A stretch of 64,000 nucleotides of DNA from Candidatus Magasanikiibacteriota bacterium (GCA_903893485.1 CAITMK010000014.1:1-64000), one strand, 5' to 3'. Counted from the first letter of the stretch, positions 7,353-16,998 are shown. Notes: generated by a model not told the origin, from the sequence alone. Translations and numbers: made by a program.

Positions 7353-10154
7353 TTACGCCCCATGACACTTCTTAAATTTCTTCCCGCTCCCGCAAGGACA
7401 TTCATCATTGCGCCCAACCCCATGATATTTACTATCCATTGGCGTTTTGCTCATGCCGGCAAGTGCGGCGCCCGCGGCTTTCATGACATCGTCAACAATC
7501 TCGCCTTCATGCACGGTTTGTACCGGCATCGTGTCACCTTCTTTGGCAGCACCCGCAACTTCAAGACCCGCGCGCTGCAAAAGTGATGGCATCCACTGCG
7601 TTGCATTATTGATTTCCAAAATGCCATGCACAATATCTGAATTGATAAACGACAACAATTCCTGGAACAAACGATACGATTCGCGTTTGTATTCCACGAG
7701 CGGCTCACGCTGGCCGTAGCCACGCAAACCAATACCGGTACGCAAATAATTCAATGCTTCCAGATGTTCAATCCACAGCGTATCAATCGCACGGAGCATT
7801 ACATTTTTAAATGTCTCACGTGCCTGCACGGGCGTCTCAAATGCCGCCGCGAACGCTGCAACGCGCTCTTTGGCATATTCTGCCATTGGCTCAATTAATT
7901 CGGTGCGGATGATTTGCGGCTCTTTGTGGCCCGCGTCTTCGAGCGGCGTTAAGAAACGTTTTGATTCATGCGCGTCGGTACCAAGCAAACGTGAAATTTC
8001 TTTTGCAAAATTTTCTTCGTCAACTTCGGTGTTTGCGGGAATTTCAGTGAAACGAAAAACGACTTGCTCAATTTCTTGTTCAAACAGCGCGCTTACCTGG
8101 CCGGTTAAAATTTCCAAACCAGTTTCTGATTCACCAGCTGCCAAAATTTCGGAGCGCTTTTTGTAAATCACTTCGCGATGACGATTCAAAACATCATCGT
8201 ACTCCAAAAGATGCTTACGAATATCAAAGTTATGTCCTTCAACTTTTTTCTGTGCGGTTTCCAAAGATTTGGTAATCAAAGAATGCTCGATTGGCATGTC
8301 TTCTGGCACATCCAGGCGCTTCAACAAATTTTTCATGCGGTCGGATCCAAAAATACGCATGAGATCATCCTCGGCGGAAATAAAGAATTGCGTTTCACCC
8401 GGATCACCCTGGCGACCTGCGCGGCCACGAAGCTGATTATCGATGCGGCGCGATTCGTGGCGCTCGGTACCAAGCACGAACAAACCACCAACGCCGCGCA
8501 CAGTTTCCTGCTCTTCCTTAATAACTGGATTACCACCAAGTAAAATATCAACGCCACGACCTGCCATGTTAGTTGCAAGCGTCACGGCGCCTCGGCGGCC
8601 AGCTTGCGCAACGATTTCACCTTCTTTTTCGTGATTTTTCGCATTCAACATTTGGTGTGGCACACCAGCTTTCGCAAGCATGTCGGAAAGCATTTCATTT
8701 TTTTCAATCGAAATTGTACCAATCAAAATTGGCTGGCCACGTTCGCTACGTTCTTTAACCTCGCGCACCACGGCCTGGAATTTCCCCTGCTCGCTCGCGT
8801 AAATGCGATCACCCAAATCCACGCGTGAATTTTTTCGATGCGGCGGAATTACCGTAACTTCGAGTTTATAAATTTTTCCAAATTCTTCAGCTTCGGTAAC
8901 TGCAGTACCGGTCATACCGCCAATTAAACCGTACAAGCGGAAATAATTTTGGAATGTAATTGTTGCAAGTGTCTGCGATTCGCGCTGAATTGCAACGTGT
9001 TCTTTAGCTTCAATCGCCTGATGCAAACCTTCGGAATAACGGCGACCAACCATTAAGCGGCCCGTAAATTCATCGACAATCAAAACTTCGTTGTCTTTTA
9101 CCACGTAATCTTTATCGCGCTTAAACAAAACTTCAGCACGAAGTGCAGAATCAATATGGTGCACCAAACGGTGGCCACCGGCAACATACAAATTTTCAAC
9201 GCCCAATAATTTTTCGCACTCAGCAACACCCGCTTCGGTTAAGGTAACCGCGCGCTGCTTTTCGTCTTGCGTATAATGCTCATCTTTTTTGAGCTGACGA
9301 GCAATGTCTGCACATTTATAATACGTTTGCGCTGCCTCTTCGGCTGGCGCGCTAATGATCAAAGGTGTGCGCGCTTCATCAATTAAAATTGAATCAACTT
9401 CATCAATAAGCGCATATGCCAATTCGCGCTGCACCTGCTCTGCAGATGAAGACGCCATGTTGTCGCGCAAATAATCAAAACCAAATTCGTTGTTGGTACC
9501 GTATGTAATATCGGCAGCATACGATGCCTTACGCGTTGCCGGGCGTAAATAATCCATTTCCACGTGAAAACTGCCGAGCGTATCGCGCTCAACGTCTTCC
9601 GGTGTACCCTGATCAGTTAATCCGTCGGCTGTAACTTTATTCACGACTTTAAATTCTGGATCGTACACGTACGAAGTCATTTGCTGCTGAATAATACCAA
9701 CAGACAAACCGAGCGCATGAAAAATCTGACCCATCCAAACCGCGTCACGTTTTGCCAAATAATCATTCACCGTAACCACATGCACGCCGCGGCCCGTGAG
9801 CGCATGCAAATACACTGGCAACGTTCCGGTTAACGTTTTACCTTCACCGGTGCGCATTTCGGCAATGTTGCCGCGATGGAGCGCAATTGCACCCATGAGC
9901 TGCACGTCGTAGTGAAACTGGCCGATCGTGCGCTTTGCAGCTTCACGAACGGTTGCGTAGGCTTCGGGCAAAATATCATCCAAACTTTCCCCGCCAGCAA
10001 GACGGGTTTTAAACTCCGCAGTTTTGGCGCGCAAATCTGCATCAGAAAGCTGGCCATATTCTGGCGCCAATGCGTTAATCTGATCAACCAGCGGTTTTAA
10101 AGCTTTGATAACCTGCGCGTTCGGATCGCCGAAAAGTTTGGTGAGAAATGACAT
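7353..10154 (-). CDS. secA: Protein translocase ATPase SecA
   Basis: Motor ATPase of Sec export, 933 aa. Seen: Walker A MRTGEGKT, DEAD-like LIDEVDSILIDEARTP, preprotein cross-linking domain, helicase motifs NMAGRGVDILLGG and LRGRAGRQGDPG, and a C-terminal SEC-C zinc motif NDECPCGSGKKFKKCHG for SecB or ribosome contact. Full family length. Start ATG 10154 (MSFLTKLFGD) fits SecA N-termini; the frame is open to 10226, but that would include the promoter. No SD; predicted leaderless. Confidence 0.98.
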   Translation of the reverse strand: MSFLTKLFGDPNAQVIKALKPLVDQINALAPEYGQLSDADLRAKTAEFKTRLAGGESLDDILPEAYATVREAAKRTIGQFHYDVQLMGAIALHRGNIAEMRTGEGKTLTGTLPVYLHALTGRGVHVVTVNDYLAKRDAVWMGQIFHALGLSVGIIQQQMTSYVYDPEFKVVNKVTADGLTDQGTPEDVERDTLGSFHVEMDYLRPATRKASYAADITYGTNNEFGFDYLRDNMASSSAEQVQRELAYALIDEVDSILIDEARTPLIISAPAEEAAQTYYKCADIARQLKKDEHYTQDEKQRAVTLTEAGVAECEKLLGVENLYVAGGHRLVHHIDSALRAEVLFKRDKDYVVKDNEVLIVDEFTGRLMVGRRYSEGLHQAIEAKEHVAIQRESQTLATITFQNYFRLYGLIGGMTGTAVTEAEEFGKIYKLEVTVIPPHRKNSRVDLGDRIYASEQGKFQAVVREVKERSERGQPILIGTISIEKNEMLSDMLAKAGVPHQMLNAKNHEKEGEIVAQAGRRGAVTLATNMAGRGVDILLGGNPVIKEEQETVRGVGGLFVLGTERHESRRIDNQLRGRAGRQGDPGETQFFISAEDDLMRIFGSDRMKNLLKRLDVPEDMPIEHSLITKSLETAQKKVEGHNFDIRKHLLEYDDVLNRHREVIYKKRSEILAAGESETGLEILTGQVSALFEQEIEQVVFRFTEIPANTEVDEENFAKEISRLLGTDAHESKRFLTPLEDAGHKEPQIIRTELIEPMAEYAKERVAAFAAAFETPVQARETFKNVMLRAIDTLWIEHLEALNYLRTGIGLRGYGQREPLVEYKRESYRLFQELLSFINSDIVHGILEINNATQWMPSLLQRAGLEVAGAAKEGDTMPVQTVHEGEIVDDVMKAAGAALAGMSKTPMDSKYHGVGRNDECPCGSGKKFKKCHGA

Positions 10155-10165
10155 AGAATGGAGTA

Positions 10166-10194
10166 ATTGTAGCGTTATTTGCAAAATAAGACAA
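10166..10194 (-). promoter_or_regulatory. secA promoter (leaderless)
   Basis: TTGTCT (10189-10194), exact 17-nt spacer, TACAAT (10166-10171), only 11 nt from ATG 10154. The expected transcript would begin about 4-5 nt before the start codon. Confidence 0.75.
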
Positions 10195-10203
10195 GGGTGA
10201 AGA

Positions 10204-10335
10204 TTTCCCGTACCGCTCAGGAGCACATGCTCATTTTGGCCAGCGCCAAAATGGCATTCGCTCTCGGCGAGCCATTTTGCCTACGGCAAAAACCGGCTGG
10301 CTCGCCTCCGAGAGTCTCCTTCGCGATACGGGAAA
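10204..10335. repeat. Nested inverted-repeat element
   Basis: Outer arms TTTCCCGTACCGC and GCGATACGGGAAA (one mismatch) enclose two further hairpins: CATTTTGGC/GCCAAAATG at 10233-10252, and a long stem CTCTCGGCGAGCCA/TGGCTCGCCTCCGAGAG at 10261-10315. It sits between hpf and the secA promoter, contains no gene and looks like a REP/MITE-like or structured RNA element. Confidence 0.7.
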
Positions 10336-10387
10336 CCTTTACCAAGTTTTTTCAAAATAAGACTACAGTTCCCTCCCAAAACCTTAT

Positions 10388-10418
10388 AAAAAGCCTCTCA
10401 TTCTTAGAGAGGCTTTTT
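10388..10418 (-). terminator. hpf terminator
   Basis: AAAAAGCCTCTC, 6-nt loop, AGAGGCTTTTT: symmetrical intrinsic terminator with A/T tracts on both sides, so it can work in both directions. Positioned 24 nt past the hpf stop. Confidence 0.85.
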
Positions 10419-10441
10419 AGTGCTTATGCAGCGCCGATCAA

Positions 10442-10771
10442 TTATGCGCGGAGCTTGCGTGCATCAACAGATTCTTCTTTAATTTTTACCACCTGTTTTT
10501 TGGTTGCCGCAATTGCTTGATCCATTGAATCGTAGAGATCATCGGATTCTGCAGCAGCGTACACTGATTTTTTGCCCATGATCATGTGCAATTCCGCGCG
10601 AAAAATTTTACCTTTGTGGTGATGATGCGTGGTGCGTGATAATTCAACGCTTACAATTGCGTCATCGTGCAACGTGCCAACGATTTTGTCTAGGCGGCTG
10701 AATTTTTCTGCGGCGATTTGCTTAATAGCGGTGGTGAGGCTGAGGCCCGTACTATGGAATGTAATTTGCAT
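10442..10771 (-). CDS. hpf: Ribosome hibernation promoting factor (HPF/RaiA)
   Basis: 109-aa short-form HPF/YfiA protein, which binds the 30S decoding centre and stabilises idle ribosomes. Seen: N-terminal beta strand MQITFHSTGLSLT, DAIVSVELSRT, and AAAESDDLYDSMDQAIAATK typical of the second helix. It lacks the C-terminal dimerisation domain of long HPF. Single-gene transcript with its own leaderless promoter and terminator. Confidence 0.92.
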   Translation of the reverse strand: MQITFHSTGLSLTTAIKQIAAEKFSRLDKIVGTLHDDAIVSVELSRTTHHHHKGKIFRAELHMIMGKKSVYAAAESDDLYDSMDQAIAATKKQVVKIKEESVDARKLRA

Positions 10772-10779
10772 ATGGATAT

Positions 10780-10808
10780 ATTGTAGCGCCGCTTGATTAA
10801 ATATTCAA
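10780..10808 (-). promoter_or_regulatory. hpf promoter (leaderless)
   Basis: TTGAAT (10803-10808), 17 nt, TACAAT (10780-10785), 8 nt from ATG 10771. The -35 lies inside the 3' end of murB. Confidence 0.75.
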
Positions 10809-11726
10809 GCGAGTGATTTCTTCGTGCAGCTGCACGCCAAATTGCGCCGCGACTTTTTCTTTTGCCAAATCAATGAGCGCGGCAATGTCCGCGGCCGTGG
10901 CGCCCGGTGCTGTCACCATAAAATTTCCATGAACCTCAGAAATTTTCGCCCCGCCCTGCACCGCGCCTTTTAAATTCGCTTTTTCAATGAGCCATCCTGC
11001 AGGCACGCGATGCGCGGCCAAAAAATTTTCTGGAACGCCAAACGCGCGAAGTTGCGGCACAGCCCGTTCTTCAATTTCAACATTTTTAAATGTGCAACCG
11101 CTGCTTGGAACACCTTTTGGCTGCGTCTTAATGCGATATTCCAAAACCTCACGCATTTTTGCAACCGGCCCTGCTGCATCTGCGGCATGCGCAAGTTGCA
11201 AAGTAGCAGATAAAATAATCGCATGCGGCAAATTTTTAAAAACAGAATCGCGATATCCAAATTTACATTCAGCCGCACTATATTTTTTTACTTCACCATT
11301 TTCCAAAACAGAAACACTCACCACAGAATCTTTCATCTCGCCGCCAGTTGCACCGGCATTGCCATGCACGGCGCCACCAATCGTGCCGGGAACGCCCGCG
11401 CCCCACTCAAAACCAGTCAGGCCCGCCCGCACGGATGCACCAGCAACTGCCGCGGTGATAGCACCAGCGCCCGCGATCACCGCATTGCCTTCAATCAACA
11501 AATCGCGATTTTGATACCAAATAATAACGCCCGGAAAACCCACATCGCTTACCAATAAATTACTGCCGCCACCGAGCACGCGCCACGGCAATTTTTTTTC
11601 ATCAGCAAATGTGATCGCCTCTTGCAGTTCTGCAACGGTGTGCGCAGCAATACCAAAAAGTGCGTTGCCGCCAACGCCAAACGTGGAATGTTTTGCAAGC
11701 GGTTCATTTTCTTTTATGTCGAGCAT
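10797..11726 (-). CDS. murB: UDP-N-acetylenolpyruvoylglucosamine reductase MurB
   Basis: FAD-dependent reductase completing UDP-MurNAc, 309 aa. Seen: FAD-binding motifs VLGGGSNLLVSD and GAGVPGTIGGAVHGNAGA, and PSSGCTFKN holding the catalytic Ser region; C-terminal HEEI with the catalytic Glu. Type I/II layout. Overlaps the murC 3' end by 13 nt, so reduction and ligation steps are co-expressed. Confidence 0.96.
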   Translation of the reverse strand: MLDIKENEPLAKHSTFGVGGNALFGIAAHTVAELQEAITFADEKKLPWRVLGGGSNLLVSDVGFPGVIIWYQNRDLLIEGNAVIAGAGAITAAVAGASVRAGLTGFEWGAGVPGTIGGAVHGNAGATGGEMKDSVVSVSVLENGEVKKYSAAECKFGYRDSVFKNLPHAIILSATLQLAHAADAAGPVAKMREVLEYRIKTQPKGVPSSGCTFKNVEIEERAVPQLRAFGVPENFLAAHRVPAGWLIEKANLKGAVQGGAKISEVHGNFMVTAPGATAADIAALIDLAKEKVAAQFGVQLHEEITRLNI

Positions 11727-13096
11727 ACCTCGTGCGCAACTTTATAAATATCACCCGCGCCCATTACCACTACAACGTCATCGGGCAACGCATGCGTGCG
11801 AATTAAATCCGCGGCTTCGGTTAAATTTGCCGCGTACCAGTGTGGTTTGCCATCGCGCGCTGCGGCAACATCCTTCAACAGCTGTGAAGAACTCACGGAT
11901 TGATCCTCGGCGCGTTCGCGACCACGCACATCATAAATTTCATGAAGCACCAATGCATCAGGTGCGGCGAGCGCGCTTACAAATTCAGGATATAACGATC
12001 CAGTGCGGTGGTGTTGATGCGGCTGATACACCAGCAAAACGCGGCGGCCCGGGAAAAATTCTTTGGTTGCCTGCACGGTTGCATTCACGGCCGTTGGGTG
12101 ATGGCCATAATCCGAAATAACCGGCGCGCCATTTACAAAACCAACGCGCTCAAAGCGGCGCCATGAACCTGGATATGCGTCGAGTGCCGCAAGCGCCACG
12201 TCGGGCGAAACGCCAATTGCAACCGCCGCGGTAAACGCCGCGGCCGCGTTTGAAACATTAAATGCACCCGGAATGCGCAGTGATAAAATTTTCTGCTCGC
12301 CGCCCACAAAAAATTCTGCGTTTTGCGCACCGTCCAAAATATGACGTGCACCAATTTTGGTAGCTGTTGCAAATTCACTAAAACCAAAACTTTTTGTTTG
12401 CGCAAATTGTTCACCAAACAATTTTCGCACGCTTGATTCGTCTGCATTCACAATACAATTTTGCGGCGCAACTTTTTTCACATATTCCGCAAATGTCTCC
12501 GACAATTTTTCAAAGGAATGATAAAAATCTAAATGATCCGATTCCAAATTATTCACCACAATATAGGTTGGCGACAATTTCATCATCTGTGCTTCGTGCT
12601 CACACGCCTCAACCACAAACCATTCGCCCTGGCCCAAATGCACATTACCGTGCTGCAACGTTTTAACGCGCGTGCCAACCAGCACCAATGGATCTAAACC
12701 AGCCGCAATTAAAATTGAACCGAGCATTGCAGTGACCGTGCTTTTTCCATGTGTGCCCGAAACCGCAATTGTTTTATATTGTTTTGAAATTTCGCCCAGC
12801 GCTTCAGAATATGAAAATTGAGGAATGTTTTGATCCTGCGCAGCAACACGTTCGGCGTTTGAAGCTGGTACCGCACCAGAATATATAATCGCGTCAGCAT
12901 CAGCAGGCAAATTCCCTGCATCGTGGCCAACATGCACCAAAATTCCCTCGGCGCGCACGTCTTCAACTAATGGCGATTCTTCGGCATCAGATCCGGTAAC
13001 TAAAACACCACGCGACGACAAAATCTTGGCAACCGCGGAAACACCCACGCCGCCAATACCAATTACATGTACTTTTTTTGCCTCAAGTAAGCTCAT
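11714..13096 (-). CDS. murC: UDP-N-acetylmuramate--L-alanine ligase MurC
   Basis: 460-aa Mur ligase adding the first residue of the stem peptide. Seen: N-terminal Rossmann HVIGIGGVGVSAVAKIL, ATP loop AVSGTHGKSTVTAM, central NLESDHLDFYHS, and C-terminal DYGHHPTAV. Domains 1, 2 and 3 are complete. Follows the PBP gene with a 5-nt gap; overlaps murB. Confirms that the cell makes peptidoglycan. Confidence 0.96.
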   Translation of the reverse strand: MSLLEAKKVHVIGIGGVGVSAVAKILSSRGVLVTGSDAEESPLVEDVRAEGILVHVGHDAGNLPADADAIIYSGAVPASNAERVAAQDQNIPQFSYSEALGEISKQYKTIAVSGTHGKSTVTAMLGSILIAAGLDPLVLVGTRVKTLQHGNVHLGQGEWFVVEACEHEAQMMKLSPTYIVVNNLESDHLDFYHSFEKLSETFAEYVKKVAPQNCIVNADESSVRKLFGEQFAQTKSFGFSEFATATKIGARHILDGAQNAEFFVGGEQKILSLRIPGAFNVSNAAAAFTAAVAIGVSPDVALAALDAYPGSWRRFERVGFVNGAPVISDYGHHPTAVNATVQATKEFFPGRRVLLVYQPHQHHRTGSLYPEFVSALAAPDALVLHEIYDVRGRERAEDQSVSSSQLLKDVAAARDGKPHWYAANLTEAADLIRTHALPDDVVVVMGAGDIYKVAHEVCST

Positions 13097-13101
13097 ATTT
13101 T

Positions 13102-14865
13102 TTATTTTACCGGTCTGTCTGGCTGCACGCCCATGTACTCTAGCAGAAATGGTGCGACTTGGCCAAATACCGGCACCGCGGTACTTTCTGCAAACCGTGC
13201 GGCCGGCGCCTCATACGTGATCATCATAACAAATGCAGGATTGCCAATTGGGCCGTATCCAACGAATGTGTGGTTGTTGGTGTTGGCATCCAAATATTTA
13301 CCGTTGCCCACAATCTGCGCGGTGCCTGTTTTCCCTGCAATCGAATACCCTGGCACACGAGCTAATTTGCCATGACCCAAATCGACCACCGACAACATCA
13401 TGTCCGTAATTTTTTTCGCAGAATCAGCAGTCACCACTTGGCGAATTTTTTGCGGTGCACGCACGTCAACGGTGCCATCGTAGTGCCGCACACCATACAC
13501 CACATACGGTTTCATCATGACGCCGCCATTTGCAAGCGCGCCATATCCTTGAATTAACTGCAGTGACGTTGCGGTAAGCCCTTGCCCAAACGATGCGGTT
13601 GCTAAATATACACTTCCTGTTTTGTCGAGTGATTTTATTGTTCCCTTTGATTCAATTTTAAGTTCAATACCACTTGGCAAACCAAAACCAAATGCTTGCA
13701 TATACGTACGAAACTTTTGCAGCCCCATTTTTTCCGCGGCAAAAATAGTACCTGTATTAATTGATTCACGAATAACATCAGTCATGGTTTGCACGCCCCA
13801 CGTTTTATTCGCCGCGTTACGAATTGAAAAATGATCACGCACATCAACACCCGTATCAGTATATTGCGTCGTTGGTGTTACCGCGCCTGCGTCCATTGCC
13901 GCAGACATGGTAAACGCCTTAAAAACCGAACCCGGTTCAAACGCACGAAAAATTGCGTTATTGTTAAAAGTACTCGCATCGGTAACATGCTGAAAATCAT
14001 TTGGATCGAATGTTGGTGTATTACACATTGCCAAAATAGCACCCGTGTGCGGATCCATAATAATGCCACTACCAGATTTTGCATGATACGTTACCGCACC
14101 CGCGGCCAAGGCCTGACATAATTTTAATTGAATCGAACGATCGAGCGTTAAAATAATATCGTCCCCATCATGCGCATCTTGCAAATCGCGATTTGCAACC
14201 GGAATCCATCCGCCGAATGGATCTTTTTCCGTGTGCACAAAACCATTCACCCCTTTTAATTCATCTTCAAAAAAACCTTCCACGCCATATTTACCCGTTG
14301 GGTCACCTTGCGCATCGCGCCCAACAAAACCAACAACTTGCGAAAATAAATCACCTTCCGGATAAAAACGCGCAGGATTGCGATCGATATAAATGCCCGC
14401 AATTTGTTCTGTTTTTAAACGATCAAGCAAATCAGTAACCGCACCAGGCGAAACATCTTTAATCAGTGGCTGATATGCACGAAGTTTGTCAGACAGCTTT
14501 TCAAGCAACGCACTTTTATCCGGATCTGATAAATGCAGAACATCAGCAATCACCGATGCGGCGTGCAGCGGATCTTCGATTTTGCGATTATCCGAAATCA
14601 AAATAAGTTGATCACGGTTCAACGCAACTGGAAATGTTTGATTCTGGCCGGCGCGCGCATCACGCACATAAATTTCACCGCGCTTGGCGGTTAAAATTTG
14701 CGTAAGGGTATGCGATGCAGCTGCTTCGGCCACAAACGCACTGTGACGCACCACCTGCATATAAAAAAGTCGTGCAATAAAAAGTGCAACCAAAACAATC
14801 CACACAATTGCAACATTACGTAGCCGCTTTGTCTCTGAACTAGAATTACCAGCCATTTTTATCAT
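13102..14865 (-). CDS. ftsI: Class B penicillin-binding protein, FtsI-type
   Basis: 587-aa transpeptidase. One N-terminal membrane helix (about residues 20-40), dimerisation domain, then the penicillin-binding domain with GSVFKAF (SxxK), SINTG (SxN) and AGKTGTAQI (KTG). Linkage to murC-murB suggests the division enzyme FtsI; the second class B PBP of this window is MrdA. No C-terminal PASTA domain is apparent. ATG 14865 is preceded by GGGAG at 4-8 nt, one of few core starts with an SD, although the -10 nearly abuts it. Confidence 0.9.
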   Translation of the reverse strand: MIKMAGNSSSETKRLRNVAIVWIVLVALFIARLFYMQVVRHSAFVAEAAASHTLTQILTAKRGEIYVRDARAGQNQTFPVALNRDQLILISDNRKIEDPLHAASVIADVLHLSDPDKSALLEKLSDKLRAYQPLIKDVSPGAVTDLLDRLKTEQIAGIYIDRNPARFYPEGDLFSQVVGFVGRDAQGDPTGKYGVEGFFEDELKGVNGFVHTEKDPFGGWIPVANRDLQDAHDGDDIILTLDRSIQLKLCQALAAGAVTYHAKSGSGIIMDPHTGAILAMCNTPTFDPNDFQHVTDASTFNNNAIFRAFEPGSVFKAFTMSAAMDAGAVTPTTQYTDTGVDVRDHFSIRNAANKTWGVQTMTDVIRESINTGTIFAAEKMGLQKFRTYMQAFGFGLPSGIELKIESKGTIKSLDKTGSVYLATASFGQGLTATSLQLIQGYGALANGGVMMKPYVVYGVRHYDGTVDVRAPQKIRQVVTADSAKKITDMMLSVVDLGHGKLARVPGYSIAGKTGTAQIVGNGKYLDANTNNHTFVGYGPIGNPAFVMMITYEAPAARFAESTAVPVFGQVAPFLLEYMGVQPDRPVK

Positions 14866-14876
14866 AAGCTCCCGCA

Positions 14877-14882
14877 ATTATA
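14877..14882 (-). promoter_or_regulatory. ftsI -10 box
   Basis: Perfect TATAAT on the minus strand 11 nt before ATG 14865; no convincing -35. It lies directly beside the divergent vanW promoter. Confidence 0.5.
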
Positions 14883-14887
14883 GCACA

Positions 14888-14916
14888 TTGACATTTACGC
14901 TTCTTCCTGGTATACT
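14888..14916 (+). promoter_or_regulatory. vanW promoter
   Basis: TTGACA (14888-14893), 17 nt, TATACT (14911-14916); 15 nt to ATG 14932, giving a leader of roughly 8-9 nt without SD. Confidence 0.8.
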
Positions 14917-14931
14917 TTTGCGTCATCGCCT

Positions 14932-15807
14932 ATGGATACCGAATCACTGCGCGCGCTCGTACACGCGCATGAGCAACCACGACGCCAAGCGCTTTCTTCC
15001 AAACTGCCACATCTCAAACGTGGAATTATTTTGGCACGGCGCACGCATCGGTCCATTACAAATTATTTAAATCCTGCGATTCAAAATAAAAAATCAAAAA
15101 CTTTTTTTACTCATGTGATTGCGCGTCACCAAAGTGTGTTGGTGCGTAAACTTGGCAACAGCGATGTAAAATTGCAGGAAGAAAAAATTATCAATTTACG
15201 TCGTGCCTGCGAAGATTTAAACGGCATCATCATTGAACCAGGCAAAATTTTTTCGCTGTGGCATTTGATTGGCCAACCAACACATGCCAAAGGGTACGTA
15301 ACTGGCATGCTGCTTTCGAATGGGAAAGTCGTGCCGGGCATCGGCGGTGGTCTGTGCCAACTTTCAAATTTTTTGTGCTGGATTTTTATGCACGCCGACA
15401 CCAAAATTATTGAGCGTTACCACCATTCCATGGATGTGTTCCCTGATTCTGGCCGCGTGTTGCCATTTGGCAGTGGCGCAACGTGCCTTTATAATTTTAT
15501 TGATTTAAAAATCAAAAACACGGGTGCTGAGCCACTGCAATTAAAAATTTGTGTCACCGATACGCATCTTAAAGGCCAGCTCGTTTCACCAAAATCAGCT
15601 GACGCTAAATTCTCAGTGTTTGAAGCCGAGCACTGCTTTGTAAAAACTACAAAAAAATATTTTCGATACAACGAAATTTTTCGCGCAAAAAAAATTAATG
15701 GTCAAGAAATTTCGCAGGAAAAATTATTTACTAATTTTGCGCCTGTTTTGTATCCAGTCACATCAGAATATTTAACCGAAAATAATTTTACTGTGGTCGA
15801 ACTATAA
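14932..15807 (+). CDS. VanW family protein
   Basis: 291-aa protein with the VanW core: PGKIFSLWHLIG, the GxGGGxCQLS motif as GIGGGLCQLSNFL, and RYHHSMDVFPDSGRVLPFGSGAT. VanW-domain proteins occur in vancomycin-resistance loci and widely in Gram-positives and CPR; biochemical role unknown. No signal peptide, so it is presumably cytoplasmic. Transcribed away from ftsI, hinting at a cell-wall-related job. Confidence 0.85.
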   Translation: MDTESLRALVHAHEQPRRQALSSKLPHLKRGIILARRTHRSITNYLNPAIQNKKSKTFFTHVIARHQSVLVRKLGNSDVKLQEEKIINLRRACEDLNGIIIEPGKIFSLWHLIGQPTHAKGYVTGMLLSNGKVVPGIGGGLCQLSNFLCWIFMHADTKIIERYHHSMDVFPDSGRVLPFGSGATCLYNFIDLKIKNTGAEPLQLKICVTDTHLKGQLVSPKSADAKFSVFEAEHCFVKTTKKYFRYNEIFRAKKINGQEISQEKLFTNFAPVLYPVTSEYLTENNFTVVEL

Positions 15808-15846
15808 AAAATGCCTCAGCCCGCTCTGTTTCCAAAGGGGCCGAGG
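15806..15846 (-). terminator. Terminator of the 329-aa orphan gene
   Basis: On the minus strand CCTCGGCCCC pairs with GGGCTGAGG and is followed by a T6 tract that overlaps the vanW stop. It ends two convergent genes within about 50 nt. Confidence 0.8.
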
Positions 15847-15861
15847 ACTTGGTTTGCAGCA

Positions 15862-16851
15862 TTACTTGGGCGTGCCCGGCGTCGACACGATCACCTCATC
15901 ACTTTCCAGAAAAGTCGATCCGAACAAAACACGTTCCAGCTGAATTTGCGGCGGCATGCCATGCTCAGACCTCTTCAAGCGGATAAACATCCGCTCATTC
16001 TGGCCTTCGCTCTCGACGTAAGACATCGCAGTGTACGCCTTCCGCTCAGACCCGCGCCCAAAGCCGCTCAAGTTGAACGAACAACGATGCCACTCTTCCT
16101 GAAACCAGTAACCGGTTGGATTGTAGCAAAACATGATGCACATGAACACCACTTGCGCTGGCGTTGCCGCGCGGTCCGATGAAACCGTATTCCCCACGCT
16201 CGGCTCGTATGCAATCCAGCGCCATTCAACTTCTTGTGGAGGCTGATAGAGAGACAGCACGCCAAAGCCCTCACGATCTGTTGTCCGTGGTGGAAAACAA
16301 ATCTCTGGCCACGAACCACTACCTCTCGGAAACCACTCCAGCAGATTCGCCAGCGTCAAGTCCGGATGCATGGGATAAAGCAGTGCTGCCGGCGTTGCAC
16401 CTTGCGTGTGCGTCTCAACCGCTTTCGGCAAGTCCTCTTGCAGTTTCTCGATCTGCGCAGCCGTGAAACGCACGTGTCCACGCATGGCCCGCTCAACTTC
16501 AACAGGGTGCACGATCCTGCGCGCCATGGGAGGCTTGCGATCAATCACAAAGCTTTCCGCAATGGGATTTGTACCCATGAAGCGCGCCAACATGTCATCG
16601 ATTTCGACGCAGGTGATTTGCCCATTACTCAGCGCCAGCAACAATCGATTGATCCAGATACCCGCGCCAAGAAATTCACAAAGCGCTTCAGGATCGAACA
16701 CGCCCTCTCGTGCAACTTCAAGGGCGCGTTTGGCCAGCCGCCATTGAAAGTTCTCGCGCTGTGCGTGTTTGCCATGGCCGTGCCACCGGTCCTGCCAATA
16801 GGCGGCGTCAAACATTTGTTGAAGCGTCGGAAGTGAACGAATAACACTCAT
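15862..16851 (-). CDS. Orphan cassette protein, unknown (329 aa)
   Basis: No family recognised. Soluble, Trp- and Cys-containing protein (motifs YWQDRWHGHGKH, WFPRGSGSWPEICFPP, WFQEEWHRCSFN) with no signal peptide or membrane helix. I chose ATG 16851 (MSVIRS) because GAGG sits 7-10 nt upstream; the frame is open to 16884. Third codon positions are visibly richer in C and G than in neighbouring mrdA or vanW. Flanked by its own consensus promoter and terminator, so it is a single-gene unit inserted behind mrdA. One of eight such units here. Confidence 0.75.
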   Translation of the reverse strand: MSVIRSLPTLQQMFDAAYWQDRWHGHGKHAQRENFQWRLAKRALEVAREGVFDPEALCEFLGAGIWINRLLLALSNGQITCVEIDDMLARFMGTNPIAESFVIDRKPPMARRIVHPVEVERAMRGHVRFTAAQIEKLQEDLPKAVETHTQGATPAALLYPMHPDLTLANLLEWFPRGSGSWPEICFPPRTTDREGFGVLSLYQPPQEVEWRWIAYEPSVGNTVSSDRAATPAQVVFMCIMFCYNPTGYWFQEEWHRCSFNLSGFGRGSERKAYTAMSYVESEGQNERMFIRLKRSEHGMPPQIQLERVLFGSTFLESDEVIVSTPGTPK

Positions 16852-16944
16852 TGTCAACCTCACGTTGCTCACCACGAATTTCACGAGGACAAGGCAGCTC
16901 TTTGCTGCCGATGCCAGTTCGTAATTCCTTGCAGCAAGCTAAAG

Positions 16945-16998
16945 GCATCCACCGCGGATGCTGCGCAAAACCTTACGCGCAATTTTTAAAAATGTCAA
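16945..16998 (-). promoter_or_regulatory. Promoter and 5' stem of the 329-aa orphan gene
   Basis: TTGACA (16993-16998) overlaps the mrdA stop codon; 17 nt; TAAGGT (16970-16975). The leader of about 110 nt begins with a GCATCC/GGATGC hairpin (16945-16961). Confidence 0.75.

Noticed and set aside
16234..16836. 200-aa plus-strand frame
   Set aside because: Antisense of the 329-aa orphan gene, which has a promoter, SD and terminator in the correct order on the minus strand.
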